A stretch of DNA of 64,000 nt from AP-15 sp963712825. GTDB lineage: Bacteria > Pseudomonadota > Alphaproteobacteria > ATCC43930 > CGMCC-115725. Location of the stretch: the NCBI GenBank assembly GCA_963712825.1, contig CAVQJP010000002.1:248001-312000 (forward strand). The letters are read 5' to 3'. The translations under genes and the position numbers were made by a program. Below are positions 43,563-52,564 of the stretch, one piece after another. The notes under the pieces are model-generated. The model searched no databases. It was not told the DNA's origin and worked only from the letters and a program-made list of their open reading frames with translations. Each line of letters begins with the position of its first letter. Position 1 is the first letter of the stretch.

Positions 43563-43575
43563 GTCTATCATAGAC
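43563..43575. promoter_or_regulatory. palindromic operator candidate before the efflux operon
   Basis: GTCTAT-C-ATAGAC, a perfect 6-bp dyad about a central base, 34 bp upstream of the adaptor ATG. On the minus strand it contains TATGAT, a good -10 hexamer, so a bound repressor would block polymerase. The size and symmetry suit a MarR dimer, and a marR gene closes this operon. The assignment of protein to site is inferred. Confidence 0.5.
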
Positions 43576-43662
43576 AAAGCCTATAGATTTCCGCGCTCCC
43601 TGTCCATGCCGCGGGCGCCTCGACGATCGTGCGCGAAACGTCGCAGGGACCGCCCGGCTCAG

Positions 43663-43722
43663 GTTGGGTTGCGACCCAAGATTGGGGTTGCGACCCAAGG
43701 TTGGGGTTGCGGTTAGGGTTGG
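43663..43722. repeat. three 18-19-bp direct repeats with internal dyads
   Basis: Copies start at 43664, 43682 and 43701, each TTGGGGTTGCG; the first two continue as ACCCAA, so TTGGGT-TGCG-ACCCAA forms a hairpin or dyad, and the third is degenerate. They span the 3' end of the small membrane protein gene and the upstream region of the efflux operon. Regulatory role possible but unproven. Confidence 0.6.
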
Positions 43723-43919
43723 CCCTGGGACAGCGGGAGCTCGATCGGCGCACAATTGGTTCGCCCCGACATCAGGCAATCTTCGAGCTTTGATTCCTTG
43801 CCGAGATCGCGCACCAGCACCACCCCGGCAATCGCCAATGACAAGACGACGGCTAAGCCCATCAGCGCCGCGGTGCGTCTGTCGTCGGCCTCGCGTTCGT
43901 TGTCGTATCGGTTGCGCAT
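43713..43919 (-). CDS. small single-pass membrane protein
   Basis: 68 residues: a charged N-terminus (MRNRYDNEREADDRRT), one membrane helix (AALMGLAVVLSLAIAGVVLV) and a short outside domain with KLEDCLMSGRTNCAPIE, where two Cys nine residues apart could pair. Such short proteins are common in alphaproteobacteria with no known role. The longer open frame upstream to 44171 reads as noise; GGCGGG precedes ATG 43919. Confidence 0.6.
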   Translation of the reverse strand: MRNRYDNEREADDRRTAALMGLAVVLSLAIAGVVLVRDLGKESKLEDCLMSGRTNCAPIELPLSQGQP

Positions 43920-44441
43920 CGGCCCGCCCGCAACGCTCCGCCCAGCCGGGACCGCAAGCCTACCCGTACCTTGACCCGCGCCGGACTTGCCTCGCCGGCA
44001 AGCGCGCTGCCGATTTCCTCGGAGCGACCGGCCCCCGGTTTTGAAAGCGATATACCAGGACACGGCGCCCGGCAATGCCCCGACCGCAAGCTGGTGTAGG
44101 CAACGGCCGGGCGGGGAGCACTGGGCGCGCCCGTGGCGAGACGAATTCAAGAGCGTTTCGATCACATTCAACCGTCATTCTCGGGCAAGCGTAGCGCAAC
44201 CGGAACCTCCGGATAAGCGATCGCGCAGCTGTCCCCTGTTCAGGTGCCGGCGTTACCCTCACCTGCGGCCCCCCGGATCGCAGTCCAGGGGTTGGCACCC
44301 CTCCCGCAATGCGGGGAGGGGGACCCAGCCCGTTGGGGCGGGGTGGGTGAGGGGCTTGCGTGCGCAACACTGGTGCGACTTTGAACCGCCGGCGGTCAGC
44401 GCCAATCCGAGCGGCCGGCGATCTGGCGATGCCGCCCGCCT
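43920..44441. other. 522-bp stretch with a GC-rich palindromic repeat, no gene seen
   Basis: Open frames here are antisense or out of frame extensions of flanking genes. Around 44297-44325 is a short hairpin (CCCCTCCCGCAATGCGGGGAGG, arms of about 9 bp), followed by GGGTGAGGGG; the same kind of sequence recurs at 53830-53875. These are dispersed intergenic repeats rather than a gene. Confidence 0.45.
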
Positions 44442-46526
44442 TCAGCCGGGCGCGCCCGCCCGGTCCAGCGCCTGCTGCACCGCCCCGGCGGTCAACAGCT
44501 CGGGCAGCAGCACGCCATCGGGCCGACCTGGGCCGTAAACCGCGTTGAACGGGATGCCGTAGCGGCCAAAGCTCTCGAGATAGTGGGTCAGCCGCGGGTC
44601 GGGCCGGGTCCAGTCGCCGCGCATCGCCACCACATCCGGCCCGAACAGCCGCGCCGCCACCGGCTCGCGGTCGAGCACCGCCGCCTCGTTGACCTTGCAG
44701 GTCAGGCACCAGGCCGCGGTCACGTCGACAAACACAGTCTTGCCCTCGCCGACCAGCTGCCGGATCGCGCCCGGGTCAAACGACCGCCAGCGCCCGGCCG
44801 CGACGGCCGCGCCCGGCGCCGCGACGCCGGCGAAAGCGGGCCACAGCACCGCCAGCGCGATCAGCGCTGCTGTGGCCGAACCCGCGAGCCGGCCGGCACC
44901 CGCCGGGATGACCCGGCGGCTCTTCAACGCCAGCAGCACGAGCACGACGGCGAGCGCCGCCGCTGTCGCGAGCGCCGTCCGCGGCCCGGACAATGCCGCC
45001 AATACGAAGAGCAGCCAGATCCCGGTGCCGGCGAGCGCAAAGCCCAATACGACGCGCAGCCCGTTCATCCAGCGTCCGGGCCGCGGCAACAGCCGAACCA
45101 GCTGCGGGAACCCCGCTACCGCGAGATACGGCGCCGCCATGCCGACCCCGAGCGCACCGAACACGGTGGCGATCTCGGCTGGCCCCTGCGCCAGCGCGAA
45201 GCCGACCGCGGTGCCGACAAACGGGGCCGAGCACGGGGTGGCGAGCAAGGTCGCAAAGGCGCCGGTCAGAAACGCCTCGGCGTAAGGTGTCGAACCCCGG
45301 ACCTCCGCCGCCTGATAGGCGAAACGCGGCAGCAGGATCGGCAGCCAGCCCCACAGGCTCGCCGCAAACAACATCGTCACCGCTGCCATCGCGGCGATAA
45401 ACCAGGGCCACTGGAACTGGATGCCCCAGCCGATCGCCGCACCCGACGCCTTGAGCGCGACCAGCACCGCCGCGATCAGCATAAACGAGGCGAGCACGCC
45501 GAGGGCGGTCGTCAGCAGCCCGAGCCGTAGCTGCCGCCGCTCGGCGCCGGCATGGCTGGCGACCGACAGCAGTTTCAGCGACAGCACCGGCAGCACGCAC
45601 GGCATCGCGTTCAGCACCAGGCCGCCAAGCAAGGCGATGGCGACAATCGACCACAGCCGGGCAGCTCTCTGCGCCGGCGCGCCTGGCGGCGGCGTCGCGG
45701 CGAACTCGGCCGCCCGCGACCCGTCGACGAGGGTCAGGATCAGCTTTTTGCCGACGAGATCGGCGGCGTCCGCGTCACGGATCGGCACGGCTAGCTGCAC
45801 CGCGTGCCCCGATTGCGACAGCGCCGCCTGCGGCCGGCCGGGCGAACCCTTGTCGAGCCCCTCGACAAACAAATCGGGCGCTTTGAACGCCGCGCCCGTG
45901 CTGCGCAGCTTAACCACGAGCGCCGTATCCGTGCCGGCGCCAACCGCATCGGCGGAGAGAAGCTCGATCCCGGCCGCGGCGAGCCGTTGCGGAACCCGCG
46001 CCTGGGCGGCTGCGATCAGGCCGGCCTCTGCCGACGGCGCCGCCGGGCCGGCCGGCAGCGTGAGGTCAAGCTTTGTCGAATAGGGGACGCAGATGTTGGC
46101 GCAGGCGGCCCAATTTACCAGCGCGTGCACCGACAGCGGCCGGCCGGGTTGCGCCAAGGTCATTGCGATCGGCAGGAGGACATGGTCGCGGTATGCGGCG
46201 GTCTCGAAGCCCTGCAGCGAATAGCGCGACGGCGACGGCCACGCGATGTCGGCCCGCGCCAGGTTGCCGGACCCGGACCAGTCGATCGTTGGCGGGATGC
46301 CGGCATCGCCGGGCGTTCGCCAATAGGCGTGCCAGCCCGGGGCCAGCCGGATTTCGAGCCCGGCCTCGACTGTCTTTGCGGTGCCGACGGCATTCGTCGC
46401 GGTGACCAGCCGCGCCGCGGCGTGATCGTCGCCGACCCATCCCGTCGCCGCGGCGAGCGCCACCCGCGGCAGGCACAGCATCAGCGCCGCCGTCAGCATC
46501 GCGCCGCTCAACCACGATCGCCGCAA
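44442..46526 (-). CDS. DsbD/ScsB-type thiol:disulfide interchange protein
   Basis: Carries reducing power from the cytosol to the periplasm. From TTG 46526, which follows GGAGG at spacing seven, it is 694 residues with a signal peptide (LTAALMLCLPRVALA). Domains: N-terminal DsbD-alpha/ScsB-like (WAACANICVPYS with two Cys), an eight-helix DsbD membrane core with NAMPCVLPVLSLK and a second Cys in LATPCSAPF, and a C-terminal thioredoxin domain with AAWCLTCKVNE. The W-C-x2-C and both membrane Cys are present. An upstream ATG at 46583 is the alternative start. Divergent from the CoA-transferase gene. Confidence 0.9.
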   Translation of the reverse strand: MRRSWLSGAMLTAALMLCLPRVALAAATGWVGDDHAAARLVTATNAVGTAKTVEAGLEIRLAPGWHAYWRTPGDAGIPPTIDWSGSGNLARADIAWPSPSRYSLQGFETAAYRDHVLLPIAMTLAQPGRPLSVHALVNWAACANICVPYSTKLDLTLPAGPAAPSAEAGLIAAAQARVPQRLAAAGIELLSADAVGAGTDTALVVKLRSTGAAFKAPDLFVEGLDKGSPGRPQAALSQSGHAVQLAVPIRDADAADLVGKKLILTLVDGSRAAEFAATPPPGAPAQRAARLWSIVAIALLGGLVLNAMPCVLPVLSLKLLSVASHAGAERRQLRLGLLTTALGVLASFMLIAAVLVALKASGAAIGWGIQFQWPWFIAAMAAVTMLFAASLWGWLPILLPRFAYQAAEVRGSTPYAEAFLTGAFATLLATPCSAPFVGTAVGFALAQGPAEIATVFGALGVGMAAPYLAVAGFPQLVRLLPRPGRWMNGLRVVLGFALAGTGIWLLFVLAALSGPRTALATAAALAVVLVLLALKSRRVIPAGAGRLAGSATAALIALAVLWPAFAGVAAPGAAVAAGRWRSFDPGAIRQLVGEGKTVFVDVTAAWCLTCKVNEAAVLDREPVAARLFGPDVVAMRGDWTRPDPRLTHYLESFGRYGIPFNAVYGPGRPDGVLLPELLTAGAVQQALDRAGAPG

Positions 46527-46780
46527 CTCGCGACCTCCCACATCCGCCGCCGAAGCAATGCCAGGCAATTGCGGCCCGAGCAAGACCGCTTGTTTTCAGA
46601 TCTTATGCCGCTTTGTTTGTTAAAATCTTAATCGCGGCATACCCGGACCATTCGCCTTGTTCATCATCTTTCATCGGCTTGATCCGACCATCCCTCCCAC
46701 CGATTTTCAGCACCTCGGTTGCGGATGCGGCGCGCTCTGCGCTATTGACCGGCAGCCTCGTCGCTAAAAGGATATCGGAC

Positions 46781-47935
46781 ATGCCGCAAGAGGGCCCGCT
46801 TTCCGGCATCATCATCGTCGACCTGTCCCGCATCCTCGCCGGCCCGTACTGCACCTTGCTGATGGCCGAGCTCGGCGCCCGGGTGATCAAGGTCGAGCCG
46901 CCTGTTCAGGGCGACGACGCGCGTCATTACGGCCCGTTCAAAAACGGCAAGTCGGCCTATTTCGCCTCGGTCAACCGCGGCAAGGAGTCGATCTCGCTCG
47001 ATCTCAAAGCGCCCGACGGCCGTAACGTTTTCGAGCGGCTGCTGGACAAGGCCGACGCGCTTGTCGAAAACTTCCGCCCCGGCACGATGGAAAAGCTCGG
47101 CTACGGCTGGGAGAGCCTGCATCCGCGCTATCCCCGCCTGGTCTACGCCGCCGCCTCCGGGTTTGGCCATACCGGCCCTTATTCTCACTACCCGGCCTAC
47201 GACATGGTCGTGCAGGGGCTGGGCGGGGTCATGAGCATCACCGGCCACCCCGACGCGCCGCTGACCCGGGTCGGCACCTCGATCGGCGATCTCGGCGGCG
47301 GGCTCTTTACGGCCGTTGCTTTGAACGCGGCGCTGTTGCACCGCGAGCGCACCGGCGAGGCGCAGAAGGTCGATGTGTCATTGTTCGACTGCCAGCTCGC
47401 CCTCCTCGAAAACGCGATCGTGCGCTACACCTCGACCGGCGAGATCCCCGGCCCGATGGGCGCGCGCCACCCCTCGATCACCCCGTTCGAAGCCTTCGCC
47501 ACGGCCGACGGCAACATCATCATCGCCGCCGGCAATGACGGCTTGTTTATCAAGCTCGCCCACGCGCTGGACCGCGCCGACCTTGCCGAGAACCCGCTGT
47601 TCAAGACCAACGCGCTGCGCAATCAACATCAGCCGGCTCTCCAGGCCGAAATCGAGAGCGTGTTGGGCGAAGCGGGGACCGAGCATTGGATCGGGGTGCT
47701 CGAAGCGGCGGGGGTGCCGTGCGGCCCGGTCAACAACATCGCCCAGGCCTTGGCCCACCCGCAGACCGAGGCGCGCAACATGCTGGTTTCGGTCGACGAC
47801 CCGACGATCGGCCCGCTCAACCTCGCCGGGAACCCGATGAAGCTGTCGGCTTTCGCCGACCCGCCGACCCGCGCCCCGGCACCCGATCTCGACGCCGACC
47901 GCGACCGCATCCTGCGCGAATTGGGGCTCGGATAA
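46781..47935 (+). CDS. CaiB/BaiF family (type III) CoA-transferase
   Basis: Moves CoA between carboxylic acids by a covalent aspartyl-CoA intermediate. 384 residues from ATG 46781 (AAGGA upstream). N-terminal signature GIIIVDLSRILAGPYCTLLM ELGARVIKVE (in two pieces: VDLSRILAGPYCT and GARVIKVEPP), the catalytic Asp in YPAYDMVVQGLGG, GTSIGDLGGGLF, and C-terminal GVPCGPVNNI. Substrate not predictable from sequence. The frame is open upstream to 46613 but without ribosome binding site. About 50 bp before the penicillin acylase gene. Confidence 0.92.
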   Translation: MPQEGPLSGIIIVDLSRILAGPYCTLLMAELGARVIKVEPPVQGDDARHYGPFKNGKSAYFASVNRGKESISLDLKAPDGRNVFERLLDKADALVENFRPGTMEKLGYGWESLHPRYPRLVYAAASGFGHTGPYSHYPAYDMVVQGLGGVMSITGHPDAPLTRVGTSIGDLGGGLFTAVALNAALLHRERTGEAQKVDVSLFDCQLALLENAIVRYTSTGEIPGPMGARHPSITPFEAFATADGNIIIAAGNDGLFIKLAHALDRADLAENPLFKTNALRNQHQPALQAEIESVLGEAGTEHWIGVLEAAGVPCGPVNNIAQALAHPQTEARNMLVSVDDPTIGPLNLAGNPMKLSAFADPPTRAPAPDLDADRDRILRELGLG

Positions 47936-47986
47936 ATTCCCTCCCCGTTCCCTCCACGGTCGGAGGGAGAGCGGCAGAGCAGGGGC

Positions 47987-50332
47987 ATGATCTGGAAAAT
48001 TCTTGTCGGCCTGGTCGCCCTGGTGGTGATCGCGGCGGGCGGGGGCTATCTCTACCTGCGCACCTCGTTGCCGCAGACCGGCGGTCGCATCGCCGTGGCC
48101 GGCCCGAAGGCGGCGATCCGGATCGCGCGTGACGCCGACGGCGTGCCGACGATCATTGCCCAGGACGGCGACGACGCGGCATTCGGCCTCGGCTTTGCCC
48201 ATGCCCAGGACCGGCTCTTTCAGATGGAGCTGATGCGGCGCTACGCCGCCGGCCGGCTCGCCGAAATCTTCGGGTCGGCGGCAGTGCCGGTCGACAAGGA
48301 AATGCGCGTGCTCGGGCTTTATCCCGCCGCCGCGGCCGAGACCCAATTTTTGTCGCCCACGGTCAACCGGGCGATGCGGGCTTATGCCGCCGGGGTCAAC
48401 GCCTTTCTCGCGAGCCGCCACGGCGCGTTGCCGCCCGAGTTCCTGCTGCTGCGCTTCGCGCCCGAACCCTGGCACGAGGCCGACAGCCTCGCCTGGGGCA
48501 AGCTGATGGCGCTGCAGATCTCGGGCAATTATCGCGGGGAACTGCTGCGCGCGCGTATGGCGCGGACCGTCTCGCCGGCCGACCTCGCCTTTCTCTATCC
48601 CGAATATCCCAAAGGCGCCCCGACCACCCTGGCGGGCATGCTGCCCGTTTATCGCCGCCTCGGGCTCGGTCGGCTTTACGACGCGCTGCCGGGGGCGGTT
48701 GGGCCGGTTTATGCCTCGAACAATTGGGTCGTCGACGGCAGGCACAGCGCGAGCGGCAAGCCGCTCCTCGCCAACGACCCGCATCTGCTGTTCGGCGCGC
48801 CGGGGCCGTGGTACCTCGCCGTTTTGAAGACACCGGGACACGAAATGGCCGGCGCCACCGCGCCCGGCATTCCTCTCGTCGTGATCGGTCACAACGACCA
48901 CATCGCCTGGGGCTTCACGACGACGACCGCCGATGTCGAGGATCTGTTTGTCGAAAAGGTCGATCCCTCCGACCCCGGCCAATATCTGACCCCGGAAGGC
49001 ACCGCCCCGTTTGCCGCCCGCGACGAGCAGATCCTGGTGCGCGGTGCCGCACCGGTCGATTTCACGGTACGCGCGACCCGGCACGGCCCGGTCCTTTCGG
49101 ATGTGCTGCCGGCGGGCACGGCCGACCCCGGCTACGTGCTGGCGTTGTCGGCGACCTTTCTGACGTCCGACGACCGCAGCGCCGAGGCGCTGTGGAACGC
49201 GAGCCATGCCGCCGACTGGCCGAGCTTTCGCGCGGCCTGGCGCGATTTTGTCGGACCGACGCAAAACACTGTCTACGCCGACGACAGCGGCACGATCGGG
49301 TTTATCGCGCCGGGCCTGGTGCCGATCCGCAAAAAGGGCGACGGCTGGATGCCGGCGCCGGGCTGGACCGGCGATTATGACTGGAGCGGCTTTATCGCGT
49401 TCGACGCGCTCCCCACCGCGACAAACCCGCCCTCCGGCCGGTTCGTCAGCGCCAACAACAAGATCGTGCCCGACAGCTATCCCTATTTCCTCAGCCGCGA
49501 CTGGGATTTGCCGGACCGCGCGGAACGGATCGCGGCATTGCTCGACGCCGCACCGCTGCAGACCCCGGCAACGAGCGCCGCGATCGAAGCCGACGATCTG
49601 TCGCTGATGGCCAAACGGCTGGTGCCGCTGATGACGCGCATTTCCCCGGCCGATCCGGCCGCGCGCGAGGCGATCGAATTGCTGCGCCATTGGGATTTTC
49701 GGATGGACCGCGACAAGGCCGCACCGCTGCTGTTCACGGCCTGGCTACGCGCCTTCAGCCATGCGGTATTGTTCGGCCGCTTTGGCAACGCGGTGGCGGG
49801 TTATTGGGATTTGCGTCCCGAGGTCATCGAGGCGGTGCTGACCGAGCGCCCCGACTGGTGCGGCGACCCGAAACGGCCGGGAGCCCGGACCTGCGCCACT
49901 CGGCTTGCGCAGTCGCTGGCAGCGGCGCTGGCCGAGCTGCGCCGCGCCTATGGCGACGATTTGAGCCAATGGCGGTGGGGCCGCGCGCATGTCGCGGTCT
50001 TCGCCAACCCGGTGCTGAGCCGCATCCCCGTCTTGCGCGACTGGTTCGGCCCGACGATTGCGACCGGGGGCGCCAGCGACACGGTCGACCACGCACCGAG
50101 CCTGATCCGCGACGACCGGCATCCGTTCGAGCAGGATTTTGGCGCCAGCCTGCGGATCATCACCGATCTTGCCGCGCCGAAAAATTCGCGAATGATCGTT
50201 GCTCCCGGCCAGTCCGGAAACCCATTCAGTGCCCATTTCGCCGACCTGCTTGCGCGCTGGCGGAATTTCGGTCTGCTCGTTCCCGGGACTACCGCCGCCG
50301 TCTCCACCCTCGACCTGGTGCCCGCGAACTGA
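47987..50332 (+). CDS. penicillin acylase family Ntn-hydrolase
   Basis: Periplasmic amidase that self-cleaves to expose an N-terminal Ser. 781 residues. An N-terminal anchor (VGLVALVVIAAGGGYLYL) is followed by the alpha-chain region with GFAHAQDRLFQMELMRRYAAGRLAE. The processing site with nucleophile is YASNNWVVDG, and then beta-chain motifs GKPLLANDPHL and NDHIAWGFTTT with the oxyanion Asn. Relatives cleave acyl-homoserine lactones, beta-lactams or other amides; which one here is unknown. GGAGAGCGGCAGAGC near the start. A HicBA remnant lies directly downstream. Confidence 0.93.
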   Translation: MIWKILVGLVALVVIAAGGGYLYLRTSLPQTGGRIAVAGPKAAIRIARDADGVPTIIAQDGDDAAFGLGFAHAQDRLFQMELMRRYAAGRLAEIFGSAAVPVDKEMRVLGLYPAAAAETQFLSPTVNRAMRAYAAGVNAFLASRHGALPPEFLLLRFAPEPWHEADSLAWGKLMALQISGNYRGELLRARMARTVSPADLAFLYPEYPKGAPTTLAGMLPVYRRLGLGRLYDALPGAVGPVYASNNWVVDGRHSASGKPLLANDPHLLFGAPGPWYLAVLKTPGHEMAGATAPGIPLVVIGHNDHIAWGFTTTTADVEDLFVEKVDPSDPGQYLTPEGTAPFAARDEQILVRGAAPVDFTVRATRHGPVLSDVLPAGTADPGYVLALSATFLTSDDRSAEALWNASHAADWPSFRAAWRDFVGPTQNTVYADDSGTIGFIAPGLVPIRKKGDGWMPAPGWTGDYDWSGFIAFDALPTATNPPSGRFVSANNKIVPDSYPYFLSRDWDLPDRAERIAALLDAAPLQTPATSAAIEADDLSLMAKRLVPLMTRISPADPAAREAIELLRHWDFRMDRDKAAPLLFTAWLRAFSHAVLFGRFGNAVAGYWDLRPEVIEAVLTERPDWCGDPKRPGARTCATRLAQSLAAALAELRRAYGDDLSQWRWGRAHVAVFANPVLSRIPVLRDWFGPTIATGGASDTVDHAPSLIRDDRHPFEQDFGASLRIITDLAAPKNSRMIVAPGQSGNPFSAHFADLLARWRNFGLLVPGTTAAVSTLDLVPAN

Positions 50333-50416
50333 ACCGCGGATGACATGAACCGGCAAAACAAGCATAACACGGTGCTGCGAGGCGTGTTTCGCGCAATTTG
50401 AAAAAGGCAAACCGCC

Positions 50417-50670
50417 ATGCATAGGACGCAAAAATTTACCGTCATTCTCGAAGCCGAAGATGAAGGCGGTTTTGCCGTCCGGGTGCCCTCGCTGCCGGAA
50501 ATTGTCACCTACGGTGCCGACGAAGCCGAAGCGCTGGCGATGGCCGAAGATGCCATTCGCCTCGTGTTCGAGGACCACTCCACGGCACGACCGACCTAAA
50601 GCGCGGCACCTTGCGAAGCATCATTACCCAGGCAGGTCTTACCGTAGCCGAGTTCGTGACCTTGCTGTGA
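50417..50670 (+). pseudogene. HicB antitoxin fused out of frame to HicA toxin tail (deletion remnant)
   Basis: The first part (50417 to about 50572) reads MHRTQKFTVILEAEDEGG ... AMAEDAIRLVFED, the partly RNase H-like HicB fold. From about 50575, in the next frame, LHGTTDLKRGTLRSIITQAG followed by EFVTLL and TGA is the C-terminus of HicA. The expected HicB C-terminus and HicA N-terminus (about 60-100 codons) are missing, consistent with one internal deletion in a hicBA operon. The nominal 60-residue HicB frame ends with 7 codons that belong to HicA in another frame. No active toxin is expected. Confidence 0.75.
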
Positions 50671-51133
50671 AATACCGTCCGCTCAAACCTTGCTGTCGCC
50701 GGATCTCGACGTGATCGTCGTCCCGGACCGCGCCGCCCCGGTCTCGATCCTCGATTTGGTTCCGCGCTGAAACGCAGCCGCAACTTTCGACGAAGCAAAG
50801 CCAATTACAATAACCTGCAAAAGGCGATCGGTTGCCCCGGGCCCTGTGACCGATCCCGCGCGGGGCGCGCTGTTTGCCCGTCGAGATCAGGGTCATAATC
50901 GCCGCCGAACGCGCTTCCCCTACCCCGAAACCCGTCACTCTCGCGCCGGGCATAAGGTTGAGGACGAGCGTGGGGAAATTGAACCAACCTTCGTGCGTTC
51001 TTGATGAACGGGGTCGGCGCCTGCGCAGACCCGTGCGGCTCGCAACCGGGTCGATCTCGACACCGTCCGTGAAACGACGGATGGCGCAGCCGGGGCCGAG
51101 CTGTCCGAACAGCCGCCAGACAAGGAGGTGTCA
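50671..51133. other. 463-bp stretch, no complete gene
   Basis: Frame +2 just before a TGA at 50768-50770 reads PDLDVIVVPDRAAPVSILDLVPR, resembling the acylase C-terminus (LVPGTTAAVSTLDLVP) 430 bases upstream. It may be a duplicated 3' end, separated from the gene by the HicBA remnant. The remainder holds open frames without ribosome binding sites. AGGAGG at 51122 serves the MFS gene. Confidence 0.4.
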
Positions 51134-52408
51134 ATGCGATCGAGCGGATCGATGCGCGCGCAGATCGGGGCGCTGATCTTTGCCACGAGCGCAGTCCAGC
51201 TCGCCAACGGCTTTTTCGGCACCTTGATCTCGTTGCGCGTGGCGATCGAAGATTTCGAGGCTATTACGGCCGGTCTCGTGCTCAGCAGTTATTTTGCCGG
51301 CTTCACCCTGGGGGCACTGCGCACCGGACGCATCATCGAGCGGGTCGGACACATCCGAGCCTATGCCGCGTTCGCGGGGATGGCCGTCGCCGCGACAGCG
51401 GCGATGCCGCTGCTGATCAAACCGCTGTCGTGGATGATCCTGCGCGCGGTCATCGGTTTTGGCTGCGCCGGAGTTTTCATCACGACCGAGAGCTGGCTCA
51501 ACGCCAAGGCCCAGCCGGAGGAGCGCGGGCGGGTGTTTTCGCTCTATATGCTGGGCACTTTTGTTGCCCTCGCGGTGGGTCAGCTGCTGATCAGCCGGGC
51601 TGACATCGAGACGGCGGCGCCGTTCGCCGTGATTGTCGCCCTCTTTGCCGTGGCTCTGGTGATCGTGAGCACGACCCGGGCCGAGCCGCCGCGCGCCACC
51701 CCGGCCGCGGCGCTGCCCTACAGCCAGCTTATTCGCACGGTGCCAATCGCGGTTGTGGGCTGCGTGCTGAGTGGACTCGTCAGCGGGACGTTCTACGCGC
51801 TTGTCCCGGCCTGGATGCAAGGCGAGGGCATCGAGCGCGCGACAATCGCCCTCTTCATGCTCGTGGCTGTGCTCGGCGGACTCGCGTTCCAGATCCCGGT
51901 CGGCCGGCTCTCGGATCGCTTCGACCGACGCGTTGTCCTGGCAGCGCTTGGCCTTGGCTTTAGCGTCACTGCGGTAGCTCTGGTCCTTTTGCCGCATACC
52001 CTGCCGGTGGTCTTGCCGGCCGCGGCGCTGCTTGGCGGATTTATGTCGACCCTTTACCCGGTTTGCGTTGCCTACGCGCACGACAGCATGCCGGCCGATC
52101 GGGTGGTGGCGGTAAGCGGAGGGCTCGTCCTGCTGAGTGGGCTCGGTTCGATCGTAGGCCCGCTTGTCGGCACGAGTTTGATCGCGCGCTTCAGCATCGA
52201 CGGTGTGTTCTACTTTATGGCTGCTGCAACACTCCTCTTGGCTTTCTTGGCCGTCGGCCGGAGCTTCGCCACACCGTCGCCGCAACACCTGAAACGGCCT
52301 TTTGATATCCTGGCGCCGCAAGCGGCAGCGCTCGCGCATGATCCGTTCGGCTCGTCCGACCCATTCTCAGCGCAGGACCCTGATGCAATTCCTGGTGGGG
52401 AGATCTGA
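51134..52408 (+). CDS. MFS transporter (YcaD-like)
   Basis: 424 residues, 12 membrane helices. TM1-2: FATSAVQLANGFFGTLISLR; loop after TM2 GALRTGRIIERVGHIRAY; TM4-5 FGCAGVFITTESWLNAKA, a pattern typical of the YcaD/'MFS_1-like' group; second half PVGRLSDRFDRR. The last ~45 residues are a cytosolic tail rich in Pro/Asp. AGGAGG lies six bases before ATG 51134; the GTG at 51128 would overlap it. Single gene, substrate unknown. Confidence 0.9.
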   Translation: MRSSGSMRAQIGALIFATSAVQLANGFFGTLISLRVAIEDFEAITAGLVLSSYFAGFTLGALRTGRIIERVGHIRAYAAFAGMAVAATAAMPLLIKPLSWMILRAVIGFGCAGVFITTESWLNAKAQPEERGRVFSLYMLGTFVALAVGQLLISRADIETAAPFAVIVALFAVALVIVSTTRAEPPRATPAAALPYSQLIRTVPIAVVGCVLSGLVSGTFYALVPAWMQGEGIERATIALFMLVAVLGGLAFQIPVGRLSDRFDRRVVLAALGLGFSVTAVALVLLPHTLPVVLPAAALLGGFMSTLYPVCVAYAHDSMPADRVVAVSGGLVLLSGLGSIVGPLVGTSLIARFSIDGVFYFMAAATLLLAFLAVGRSFATPSPQHLKRPFDILAPQAAALAHDPFGSSDPFSAQDPDAIPGGEI

Positions 52409-52564
52409 TATTTTAGGGTTGCAGATCGCCGACAATCGTGACGCACAACCTTGCTGCTACCTAACTCTAGCCGGAGTTGTCTCGTCACCGTGATCAGTTG
52501 GCGGAACCGTCCCTGACTTGCTGTGCCGCTATGACGATGCGGCGATTTGCTTTAGACCCCTGCC

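Noticed and set aside
43663..43722. CRISPR array
   Set aside because: Repeats are only 18-19 bp with no spacers between them, and no cas gene is present.
47378..49690. 770-codon minus-strand open frame across the CoA-transferase and acylase genes
   Set aside because: It crosses two well-supported genes, is Arg/Gly-rich and has no domain or ribosome binding site.
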